This document shows positions 9,665 through 17,500 of a stretch of DNA of 17,500 bases, one piece after another (position 1 is the first letter of the stretch; the number at the start of each line of letters is the position of its first letter). The stretch spans positions 34,248,779-34,266,278 of the forward strand of contig NC_091557.1 in NCBI RefSeq assembly GCF_042767895.1. The letters are read 5' to 3'. Origin of the DNA: Penaeus vannamei. Lineage: Eukaryota; Arthropoda; Malacostraca; Decapoda; Penaeidae. Both the position numbers and the translations under genes were made by a program. The notes beneath the pieces were generated by a model that saw only the letters and a program-made list of their open reading frames with translations, was not told the origin of the DNA and made no database searches.

Positions 9665-9860
9665 GGCCCTGACGGTGAGTCCGACCCCGGTGCGTCGCCC
9701 TCTGCCCTGTGCCGGGCGCGCTGGCTCCTGGATCCCGTCGCTGAGATCTGCCCTGTATATAAACATAGGTGCTTCCGCTCACTAAGTGATGTATTTATTC
9801 TAGTAAAGACGATTTTGCAATAATTGGTATATTATCCTATAACCTGATGTTTTGCTACTT
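9665..9860 (+). other. Predicted 3' UTR of copy A with candidate intron 9675-9803
   Basis: Ten nt after the TGA is G|GTGAGT (9675), a near-consensus donor also present in copy B. A good acceptor, TATTTATTCTAG, ends at 9803. No canonical AATAAA lies within the conserved part; TATAAA at about 9758 or AATGAA at about 9865 are weak candidates. AATAAATAAA at about 10193 is outside the duplicated block. The exact 3' end cannot be set. Confidence 0.4.
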
Positions 9861-10054
9861 GTAAATGAACTTGGAATTTGATACACTGCTGGCGCAAGTA
9901 AAACGGGCAAAAATCTGGGAAAATGGAACAAAAAACAATTGAAGGATGACAGCTGAAGAAGCGGTTCAGCTTGTCTTGCCGTAAGCTCAGCTATCTGGGT
10001 CGAATCGCGTCACTTTGGTGTGAAATGGCAGTAAATCGGTTTTCGTGTTTCTTG

Positions 10055-10055
<1 letters not shown>

Positions 10056-10115
<60 letters not shown>

Positions 10116-10129
10116 GTGTGTGTGTATGT

Positions 10130-10168
<39 letters not shown>

Positions 10169-10172
10169 TATG
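10056..10172. repeat. (TA)n followed by (TG)n microsatellite
   Basis: TA run 10056-10112, then interrupted TG 10113-10172. The TA-to-TG order is the same as in the large cluster near 4500. Confidence 0.97.
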
Positions 10173-11344
10173 CATACGCCCTGAAACACTAAATAAATAA
10201 AGTCAACACGAATTCATATAAAACTACATGTAGACATAGGCCTACATCAGACTGTACAGTGCATGGAATGGATAGATCAGTCAATTCTTCTGTTACATAA
10301 TTATCATAAATTGTATAGAAAAAGATAATTAACTGATACATACACTGGCAATTGAAACGTTAAACAAGTTCAGCGACTTTCGTGTCCGTCAGCAACTCCA
10401 AACCGCGTGCCAAGAACGAGTTTGAAATATTCCTTTGTTTAAGGATAGATGGCGATAAATGAAAATTGCTCTTTCTTTGACAAAGGAAACATGTGAATAA
10501 ACAAATAAAAATTGTTTGGAGTGTTTCTTTGGTTAATGTTAAGCATTGATATATTTATATAAAAGTGTATAAGTTCCTATTCATACGATAAGTAGACAGG
10601 GAAGTCATGTTAACATCCCACATGATGGATATAATTAAACAAATATTTATTCAGCATTTTGAACACAAACTTAAATGGTGTTTTAGCTGCAATCATAATT
10701 TTACAAAAAGCTCTTTATCGATTTCTACTTACATGTTACATGACTGGCCGAAGGAAGCTAAAAGATTATGCTTGGCACTCGTTGCTTGGTGGAATTGCTT
10801 TACTAGAGCCCTCTTTTGGCTACCATTAGAATGAGTTGATTTGCAATTGCAACTCGTGTCAAGGCGAATTACCATCTCTCGGTGAATCCCACTCGGCGAT
10901 CAAAGACTATATACGAAAGATAGGAAAGCATGGCAAAAGTGTGTGAGCCCCAACGGTTGGCGGATAGTGTGATATCTGAACAATAGATGGCGGTGTGTAC
11001 GCAATCTGTCGTCTCGTCGTGAATATCGTGAAACGTCACTTATTCAAAATGGTAGGAAAGGGATTGTTTTATGTTATTGCATGTCTTATGCTTCCTGTTC
11101 AGTTTTAGTTGTTGGTCTGCTTTCATTAACACTTAAGATATTTCCTGCAATAAAATTGTATATTATATAAACAATGGAATAATTTCATGATGCCTTGCAA
11201 ATATGCATACGCATGAGGTAATCATTAGATATGTTATATTACCATATTCTAAAATCTGCAAAACCTAATTTTGATTTATGTAAAAAAAATCTTCCCTAAT
11301 AAAAAACAGTCATTAAAGAATGTAATAATCATAATTCCATGTAA

Positions 11345-11347
<3 letters not shown>
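10173..11347. other. Spacer between gene copies, mostly unique
   Basis: AT-rich, with no convincing gene body. A 75-residue + frame (10607-10834) has no recognisable domain or splice context. A possible first exon of another gene lies at 10985-11051. Confidence 0.5.
10985..11051 (+). promoter_or_regulatory. Possible TATA-less promoter and first exon ending ATG|gt
   Basis: TAGATGGCGGTG at 10985 resembles the Pho/YY1 motif AAGATGGCGGC, found near start sites of many TATA-less housekeeping genes. About 55 nt downstream, ATTCAAAATG (ATG 11049-11051, A at -3) is directly followed by gtagga, so a first exon could end exactly after the start codon. The unspliced frame stops after 19 codons. No downstream exon was identified. 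Low confidence. Confidence 0.2.
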
Positions 11348-11421
<74 letters not shown>

Positions 11422-11443
11422 TAGATAGATAGATATGTATATA
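11348..11443. repeat. (TA)n with GATA units
   Basis: TA run 11348-11422 with one TG interruption, then four TAGA units and a short TATG tail. Confidence 0.96.
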
Positions 11444-11718
11444 ATTCTTTGATGAAAAGATTTTGTCTCCTATTAAATAAATGCGAAATTTCAATTGAAA
11501 CTAAACCTTTAACCCTGAAACAAAAATTAAAACCTATATAAATCTATAGTCCCTCATTAAGAATTTCTTAGTTAAATAGCTGAAAAATAGATGGCGCTGT
11601 AAGAATTTTTGGACCTTATTTTCTCAATGGTGTGATTTGTGCTTTCGTATCTTTCATATATAGTCTTTGATAAACGAAGTGACCGCTGGTAAATATGTTA
11701 CGATCGTATGTCAGTATG

Positions 11719-11838
11719 TAGATTTATTGATGAAAGTGAGACAACAGTTTCGGAATCGTCCTCGATTCCATCTCCAGACCCGAAGATGGAATCGAGGACG
11801 ATTCCGAAACTGTTGTCTCACTTTCATCATTAAATCTA
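11719..11838. repeat. Near-perfect 120-bp hairpin
   Basis: Arms 11719-11773 and 11784-11838 (55 nt each) are reverse complements with one mismatch, around the 10-nt loop CCAGACCCGA. The arms contain GTTTCGGAATCGTCCTCGAT. The sequence is not simple repeat. An open frame through it (11667-11999) reads both arms and is not a credible gene. It could be a very young inverted duplication, a fold-back transposon, or a source of a dsRNA hairpin. Confidence 0.9.
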
Positions 11839-11893
11839 GTTTGTGCTTTGTGGGTTTTATTCCATATTATCAAAACGGTATTGTGTTTTTCAT

Positions 11894-11895
<2 letters not shown>

Positions 11896-11984
<89 letters not shown>
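11896..11984. repeat. (TA)n joined to (GA)n
   Basis: TA run 11896-11943 passing directly into about 20 GA units to 11984. Confidence 0.97.
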
Positions 11985-11986
<2 letters not shown>

Positions 11987-12413
11987 TGATCTTATTTAAT
12001 CAAACTGCAATAGTTTTACTGATTAATAATTCTTTCGTTATATGAAAAAGGTTGATATTCTTCGCAGTGTTAGCAGAATAAACTTTTTTCCTTAATCATT
12101 TTAACTGCATTTATTTATAGATATATCAGTTCTCTTGGTCAATCTTAAAGTGATGCAAAGGAATCCTCTACCAGCTTTAGTTTAGTAAAGTTCTTAAAGA
12201 AAAAAGTAGTCTACGTTAATGTAATGCCAAAATACAGATGCAGTTGTTGTGATAAAGTTTTTTCATGTGGCTACATTGCTGTGTATTATTCACTATAGTC
12301 TTGATGTTAGGTCATATAGAGTATGATCGATAAACCATTAAGACCAATGACAGTGCTATTCAACATATTCAACGGATGTTTAATAGCATATTCCATCTTT
12401 CGAAACAACGAAA

Positions 12414-12575
12414 TGCAATAATGAAATGTACGAAGGTGAAACTGAACGCCTACCTTGAAACAGCGTTCGGAGGAGACAAACTTCGCAAAGTGCGTGTCAC
12501 CGAGATGTTGCAAGTGACTCGCGTAGCCTCGGAAGAGTCGCTATAAAGGCGAGCCGGAAAGCGCAGAGAGTCAGT
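12414..12575 (+). promoter_or_regulatory. Core and proximal promoter of copy B
   Basis: TATAAA 12542-12547 lies 31 nt before the A (12573) of TCAGT, with TGACTC at 12515-12520, 12578-12583 and 12594-12599. The palindrome GAGTCA-GTCG-TGACTC (12568-12583) over the start site is unchanged from copy A. Differences from A are a 4-nt deletion near 12479 and a 4-nt CTCG insertion in the leader, so both copies look transcriptionally competent. Confidence 0.8.
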
Positions 12576-12631
12576 CGTGACTCGACCCTTGAGTGACTCT
12601 CTCTCGCTCGGATCTCCCGGAGGAACCGAAG

Positions 12632-12755
12632 ATGAAGCGCGGTGGATGGGTGTGTCTGCGAGACTTTGGCTGAAGTCAGCTTTGGGATTTGGTCTCTGTC
12701 TGTCACCAACTCTTACTCTATGTCTGTCTCTCAGTATCTCTTTTCTCTCCTTTCA

Positions 12756-12792
<37 letters not shown>

Positions 12793-15700
12793 ACTGCATA
12801 CTTTTTGTCAGTGGCTAGAGCTTTCATTTTCTTTTAAGACATCGTATACGAATATAAATGTTGAATATACATACATATACATATATGCATATATGTGTGT
12901 GTACAGATAAAATCTGTATAACGCAGATAAGAAAATGCGACAAAATTAACGCTTTGGTGTCATGGCCGTCAGATCTTCAACGCCGCCGTGCTGATGGCGG
13001 TGGCACTGTCGCCCTCCGTCAAGGGGGAGCGGGAGGAGGCCGTCCCTGCCCAGGACGACCTTCTGCCGCAGGAGAGCCAGCAGGTGGCCGTCGTGGCCAA
13101 GGACGACCTCCAAGCCTCTGCTACGGGTGAGTACTATCTGTGTATCGAATCTTATAACAACGTTGTTACTACTCTACGTTGTATACTTATTGGAATCCAT
13201 GGCATGAAGGTCAAAATCCTGCTGTTAGGAAGAGAAATCACCTGAGCTGTCAATAGCTGTTTCCTTCCCTGTCGTCCTGTAGGATACGGAGGCTACGGAG
13301 GCGGAAGCTCCCACAAGGGACACGGAGGCTACGGAGGCTCCCACCACGACCAGGGAGGCTACAAGGGCCACCAGGGATACCACGCCGACAAGGGCCACAA
13401 GGGCAGCCACTACGGCGACCACGGCAAGGCGCATTACAGTGTGAGAACCGCGTCCTTCAGTTTATCATTATTATTATTTATGGAATAGGTAACACCATAA
13501 TAGAATGTTTCCCCTTAAAGCAATGCTGTTTTTCCCCTAGGTGTCATTTTTGAGAAAAAAAAACTTTTCTCAAATTCAAAAGTTTTCCTTCCCTCACCAG
13601 GGTTACCATGGCGACCATGGCAAGCACTACAAGGGCCACGACGACAAGCACAAGTACTACGGCGACGCCCACAGCGGCAAGAAGGGAGGGAAGGGTCACC
13701 ACTACGGCTCCAAGGGTCACCACAACAAAGGTCACAAGGACAAGGTCAGTGCTCTTCGCATTACATAAATTTAAATTGCATCTGATGTTTGCCTTCGCTT
13801 TTTGAGATCCAAATTACCTGTCGCGTAGATTACCTACAATTTTCGGTGAATAGGAGCACTTTCCCCAAATGTGAATTACAGTCGTTTCGTCTGACATTAG
13901 TTCCCTTTCTGAAAGTTCGATGACATACTGAAATGGTTTTCCATTATATGACTAAGTCAACGGTATCCACTTTGATTTTTGTGCAGTTTTCGTTGTGAGT
14001 GTTTTATAGAAAGAGATGGTGGGAATCTCCTCTAATCCTCGTGAATTATTATCAAGTACAAAAGGGCATTTATTCCTCCCGTTTACACTTACACGGAATA
14101 CTCTCGAAAGGAAGCCCCGGATTTCCCTCAAGGACTAGGATGGCGCCTTCCCCAGAGACTTTTACTTCGCAGGAACAGCCGTTGCCCCGAACGGATGCCC
14201 TTCTTGCCATCGGACCGTGGCAGGACTCGAACCCGCTCGCCTGAGATCCTCCCAGTCCCCATCTGTGGCTTTACGATCACCAGTTTATTTCATTAAAATG
14301 TAAATTGATTTCCTATGACGCGTCGCGAGCCTTGTTCTCTCACTTGGATCCTACGGACGATTCTCAACTTAGATCGCGAGATAAAATCCTCTTAACTTAG
14401 ACCTGTGGTAAAATCGGTATGTAAGCTTCTTATTTATATATGAAACTACGGTAAGAATTCCAACCTGCACTGCCTGAGTCAATGCGCTTTGTGCGGAAAA
14501 TGCAGATCTTAGACAAAGCTTCGCGGTTTCAAGTGTGCAGAAATATTTTCAGCTTCCTAGCACTTCATTCCGCAGAACAGTGGAGCGACCTTCCGAGCCA
14601 GCGTGGATATCTATAGGCCAGAGAGGGATAGAAAACTCGTTAGTTAACAATTATAACCTTTTTTTTCCTTTCCCGCAAGGCTTTCGGATCATTTAGATTA
14701 TGATTGGTTATGACGAAAAAAGTTAACACATCTCGTGGGGCTTGGAGAAAGTTTGGATTATTACCACTAATAAAGATTTCTTCGTCTCAGGGCTTCAAGA
14801 ACGTGTACCACAAGGAGGAGTACGGCCACACCAAGAAGTTCTACGACGACAGCGATAACAAGAAGTACCACAACAACTACGACGACCTCGATACCTACTT
14901 CAAGGCACACAAGGGCAGCGACTACAAGGGAGGCCACTACAAGGTACGAACAAGCCACCATGTTCCTCTCTCTCTCCTGACTAGGTTCTTTACATTTTTC
15001 TTCATTGCGTCAATCAACCTGGTACAGCTACGATGTTATCATTACTTTAGTAGTGGTTTTGCTCGTGAACGATTGACAGGCGAAATAGGTCGATCTTTCC
15101 TTTTCGATGACTTTGAAAGGTGATTCTGAAATAATAAAATCTGATTCGTTTTCTTTTGCCATCGCTGGTTCAGGGCGGACACCATCACGATGCCCATGGC
15201 CACAAGGGGCACCACGAGAAGGGCAAATACCACGACGACCATGCGGGCCACGATGGCCACTACGGAGACAAGGGCCACTATGGCCACAAGAGTTCCTATG
15301 GCGACCACGGTGGACACAAAGCTCATTATGGTCACGATGATCATAAAGGGTATGGCCATGGTGGACACGGAGGCGGATATGGACACGGAGGCGGATATGG
15401 ACACGGTGGCCATGGAGGCCATGGGGGCGGATATGGGCATGGTGGCCATGGCGGCGGATATGGCCATGGTAGCCATGGCGGTGGGTATGGCCATGGCAGC
15501 GGACATGGTAGTGGATATGGCCATGGTGGCCATGGAGGTGGTTATGGTCATGGTGGACACGGTGGAGGTAAGCGAGTTTTATTTCCAGGTCAGAGACAGT
15601 TGTATGTTTGAATATAAATATAAACATATACGAGATGAATTCATATATACAGTATACATATAGCATATAGACAGACATACGTATAAAGTATATATCATAT

Positions 15701-15960
15701 TTGCATATGTACATTTACATATAAGTATGTATGTGTATATATACTGTATATATGTTTATATACATGCATAAATAAGTGCATAACTCAAGTGCTACTTCAT
15801 TCCAGCTCCACCTTCGACTCTAAACATTCTCACTGTCATTAACGACCCCTCCCCTCCCCCTCCCCCAGGCTACGGCGCCCACTCCACCGTCCAGGTCGTC
15901 CACCAGGCGGCGCCCAAGAGCTTCGAGTCCTTCGGCAACTTCGCCTTTGCAGGACACTGA
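12632..15960 (+). CDS. Secreted Gly/His/Tyr/Lys-rich structural protein, copy B (7 coding exons)
   Basis: Coding exons: 12632-12649, 12973-13126, 13283-13440, 13601-13744, 14791-14943, 15174-15567, 15869-15960, all with GT..AG introns and matching phases, giving 370 aa. It is the intact paralogue of the gene at 6422-9664. The MKRGGW exon 1 and hydrophobic exon 2 start are identical, so the signal peptide is the same. Differences seen: exon 2 QQL to QQV; exon 3 has one 12-residue repeat fewer and HYDQ to HHDQ; exon 4 HHDKG to HHNKG; exon 5 SDKKK to SDNKK and YHSNY to YHNNY; exon 6 has 21 more residues of GYGHGGHGG repeat, including a tandem GGYGHG copy at about 15370-15405. Exon 7 is identical at nucleotide level. 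No stop or frameshift suggests decay. The role is as uncertain as for copy A: extracellular matrix or cuticle is most likely. The residue 25-57 segment is acidic, the rest basic and His-rich. Confidence 0.85.
12760..12791. repeat. Poly-T run (T32) in intron 1 of copy B
   Basis: Thirty-two T at a position where copy A has an ordinary CT-rich sequence. It could be slippage within the pyrimidine tract or the poly-A tail of a retroposed fragment on the - strand; no body of such an element is visible. Confidence 0.93.
14105..14285 (-). mobile_element. tRNA-derived SINE-like element in intron 4 of copy B
   Basis: Reading the - strand from about 14285: a degenerate anticodon arm CTGGG-AGGAT-CTCAG, then GCGGG-TTCGAGT-CCTGC, a full T-arm with 5-bp stem and 7-nt loop that contains the Pol III B-box GGTTCGAGTCC (14223-14233). 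About 110 bp of non-tRNA body follow toward 14105. An A-box is not clear. Such a head-plus-body layout is typical of tRNA SINEs. No target-site duplication was found. Confidence 0.5.
15174..15567 (+). repeat. Exon 6 GYGHGGHGG repeat region, copy B
   Basis: The 5' half matches copy A almost exactly, while the repeat half (from about 15349) differs in unit number and order and is 63 nt longer. Indels are multiples of three, so the reading frame is kept while length varies. Confidence 0.85.
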
Positions 15961-16160
15961 GGCCCTGAAGGTGAGTCCGACCCCGGTGCGTCGCCCTCTG
16001 CCCTGTGCCGGGCGCGCTGGCTCCTGGATCCCGTCGCTGAGATCTGCCCTGTATATAAACATAGGTGCTTCCGCTCACCAACAGTGATGTATTTATTCTA
16101 GTAAAGCCGATTTTGCAATCATTGGTTTATTATCCTATGATCTGATGTTTTGCTAGTTCT
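15961..16160 (+). other. Predicted 3' UTR of copy B with candidate intron 15971-16101
   Basis: AAG|GTGAGT ten nt after the stop is a stronger donor than in copy A. The acceptor TATTTATTCTAG ending at 16101 is conserved, as is TATAAA at about 16053. No AATAAA is visible nearby. Confidence 0.4.
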
Positions 16161-16252
16161 AAATGAACTTTGAATTTGATACACTGCTGACGTAAGTAAC
16201 ATGTGCAAAAATGGAAAATGGAACAAAAAATTAGTGAAGGATGACTACTAAA

Positions 16253-16424
16253 GCTAGGGTTACACGAGTCTCCTCTGTCCAGGGATCCCTAGCCGGCCTC
16301 GCCGAAGTCAGGCACACAAGGGCAGCGGTCAGTCAGTCAGCGGACCAACCCAAATCTGTCGCTGGTCAGACTTAGTTGAGGCCGTCTAGGGATCCCAGGG
16401 CAGAGAAGGCTATGTGACCCTAGC
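16253..16424. mobile_element. 172-bp fold-back element (MITE-like)
   Basis: Terminal inverted repeats start GCTAGGGT at 16253 and end ACCCTAGC at 16424. The imperfect arms are about 48 nt and include GGGATCCCTAG near each inner side. The inner part also partly self-pairs. No ORF is present, as expected of a non-autonomous element. A target-site duplication is not clear (flanks CTACTAAA and ATTTGATG). It sits right at the 3' edge of the duplicated block. Confidence 0.65.
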
Positions 16425-17360
16425 ATTTGATGAAAGAGTTTGAGGCGCTCCGAAAATTGCTTCAGGAACTGGCGAACATTAAGAACATAGATAAGAAAGA
16501 GTGACAGAGAATAATCTGCGTCAAACCGGGTAAAGAAAAGAAAATCAACTAATGTAGGCTGACAACGTAGGTAGGAGGGAGAGAATTTTCATGGAAGGCA
16601 TCTGCATGCAACCCCATTTTGGGAATGGTTTGATAAAGACATACCTACAACAGTTTGTCCATAATCATATTTTCAGTATATATAGGCGGATAATTCAAAG
16701 AAATAATCTTAGGAACTATACAATTATAAACATCAGTCTTCCAGATTGAAAATCATGGCCGTCCTTGCATACTTCAATCCAATACTTCATTTATGACATT
16801 TTTTATTATACCAATGTGTGTGAGAGAGTAAATGAACATCGTAAATGAACCACTTTCACCCATCTTTGCTTCCCACATTCACCAGCGGACACAACATCCA
16901 ACATTGGCCAGTTTGAACCTCTGCTGAACCTAACGTGACCTGCACTTTCCTAACGAAGGGCTTTGATGGCTGTCCTCTGTCCACCTTAATGGGATAATTA
17001 ATTAGATATGGATTTATAATCTCATTTAGAATGATGAATGGTAATCCAGAGAAGGTAAATCTGTCATCAGAATTCATACTTTCATTCGCAAATCATTTTC
17101 CTCCCCCTTACTTGAAAAAAGTATATTTTTAGTATTTGATTTGTATTTTTTTCTCTTCTTTTTTCTTATATCACGTACGTTTTTAGTTATCATGAAATGA
17201 GTTATTTCGTTTCATGAGCTGATATTTCTAATGTTGATAACACTATCTATAAAGATATATTTTTTAACGTAAGGATTTAAAGATTATATTATCATTTATA
17301 AAGGAAATGCTAATGTATCTTTTCGTGGATCTTCGGGAACGTTTAGATTATCATAAATCA

Positions 17361-17363
<3 letters not shown>
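16425..17363. other. Unique AT-rich DNA, no gene found
   Basis: The - strand frame at 16856-17077 (73 codons) has no recognisable feature. The only site of note is a triplet of nuclear-receptor-like half-sites at 16914-16941. Confidence 0.5.
16914..16941 (-). promoter_or_regulatory. Three direct nuclear-receptor-like half-sites, 5-bp spacers
   Basis: On the - strand AGGTCA, GGTTCA and GGTTCA occur in a row, each separated by 5 bp (11-bp period). They fit the RGKTCA half-site used by ecdysone and related receptors. It is about 950 bp downstream of copy B with no gene start beside it, so a regulatory role is speculative. Confidence 0.25.

Positions 17364-17447
<84 letters not shown>
17364..17447. 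repeat. (CT)n microsatellite
   Basis: About 42 uninterrupted CT units. It ends 3 nt before an AG and could serve as the pyrimidine tract of the following candidate acceptor. Confidence 0.98.
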
Positions 17448-17451
<4 letters not shown>

Positions 17452-17452
17452 G

Positions 17453-17500
17453 TATACAGACCCTGACCGCGAGAAGAGCAAAGACCCTGACCATCCCGAA
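17453..17500 (+). CDS. Possible partial exon at window end
   Basis: The (CT)n tract is followed by CATCAG, a good acceptor. The 48 nt after it are open in frame 17453 and read YTDPDREKSKDPDHPE, polar and unlike the AT-rich DNA before it. The direct repeat AGACCCTGACC at 17458 and 17482 gives the two DPD motifs. It may be an internal exon of a further gene, or chance; too short to identify. Confidence 0.25.

Larger units (their letters stand above)
5931..9950 (+). repeat. Duplicated genomic block, copy A
   Basis: Homologous in the same orientation to 12161-16245. Similarity starts at CCTCTACCAGCTTT (5934 and 12164) and fades after GAAGGATGAC (9950 and 16245). It spans promoter, all exons, introns and about 290 bp past the stop. 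Exons and the proximal promoter are nearly identical, while introns 1, 4, 5 and 6 carry many substitutions and indels. The repeat period is about 6.2-6.3 kb. Confidence 0.93.
12161..16245 (+). repeat. Duplicated genomic block, copy B
   Basis: Same orientation and gene order as 5931-9950. Compared with A it has a poly-T in intron 1, a longer intron 4 that keeps more of a SINE-like element, a shorter intron 2 and 5, one exon 3 repeat fewer and 63 nt more in exon 6. The 3' edge of homology lies 8 bp before a fold-back element at 16253. Confidence 0.93.

Noticed and set aside
10607..10834. 75-residue + frame in the spacer
   Set aside because: No recognisable domain, splice sites or promoter; length is within chance for AT-rich DNA.
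11667..11999. 110-residue + strand frame
   Set aside because: Runs through both arms of the hairpin and then TA and GA repeats; no gene-like content.
14210..14285. Functional tRNA gene on the - strand
   Set aside because: A T-arm and B-box are present, but the anticodon loop is only 5 nt and no acceptor stem or clear A-box exists. SINE head is a better reading.

Overview
The window is nuclear DNA from an animal, most likely an arthropod and probably a decapod crustacean (penaeid-like). This rests on intron-containing genes with GT..AG splice sites, a TATA + TCAGT initiator core promoter, a secreted Gly/His/Tyr/Lys-rich structural protein, and an extreme load of (TA)n, (TG)n, (CT)n and (GA)n microsatellites. 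The species call is inference. I see no bacterial operons, rRNA or CRISPR.

The core is a direct tandem duplication of about 4.05 kb: copy A at 5931-9950 and copy B at 12161-16245. Each copy carries a complete seven-coding-exon gene on the + strand (A: 6422-9664, 361 aa; B: 12632-15960, 370 aa). I assembled the gene models by hand; all splice junctions keep phase and both copies give the same architecture. The protein has a signal peptide split over exons 1-2, a short acidic segment, three Gly/His/Lys/Tyr blocks (exons 3-5), a long GYGHGGHGG repeat domain (exon 6) and a conserved 30-residue C-terminus (exon 7). It has no cysteine and no visible Rebers-Riddiford chitin-binding motif. A cuticle or other extracellular-matrix role is likely but unproven. 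Both promoters have TATAAA 31 nt upstream of the predicted start, TGACTC-type motifs, and a palindrome over the start site. The copies differ by one 12-aa repeat in exon 3, 21 aa of repeat in exon 6, a few substitutions, and a duplicated splice-donor segment (possible microexon) found only in intron 5 of copy A.

Layout: 1-702 (TA)n and a 620-bp pyrimidine tract; 703-1964 no gene found; 1965-3637 a GC-rich minisatellite of about 37 units of 45 bp with higher-order structure; 3638-5930 a 190-bp palindrome, a microsatellite cluster and unique DNA; 5931-9950 gene copy A; 9951-12160 spacer with microsatellites, a nearly perfect 120-bp hairpin and a possible first exon of another gene; 12161-16245 gene copy B; 16246-17500 a fold-back element, unique DNA, a (CT)n tract and a possible exon cut by the window end.

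Most other open frames arise from repeats or are shadows of the two genes. Apart from the gene pair, all functional readings are tentative.
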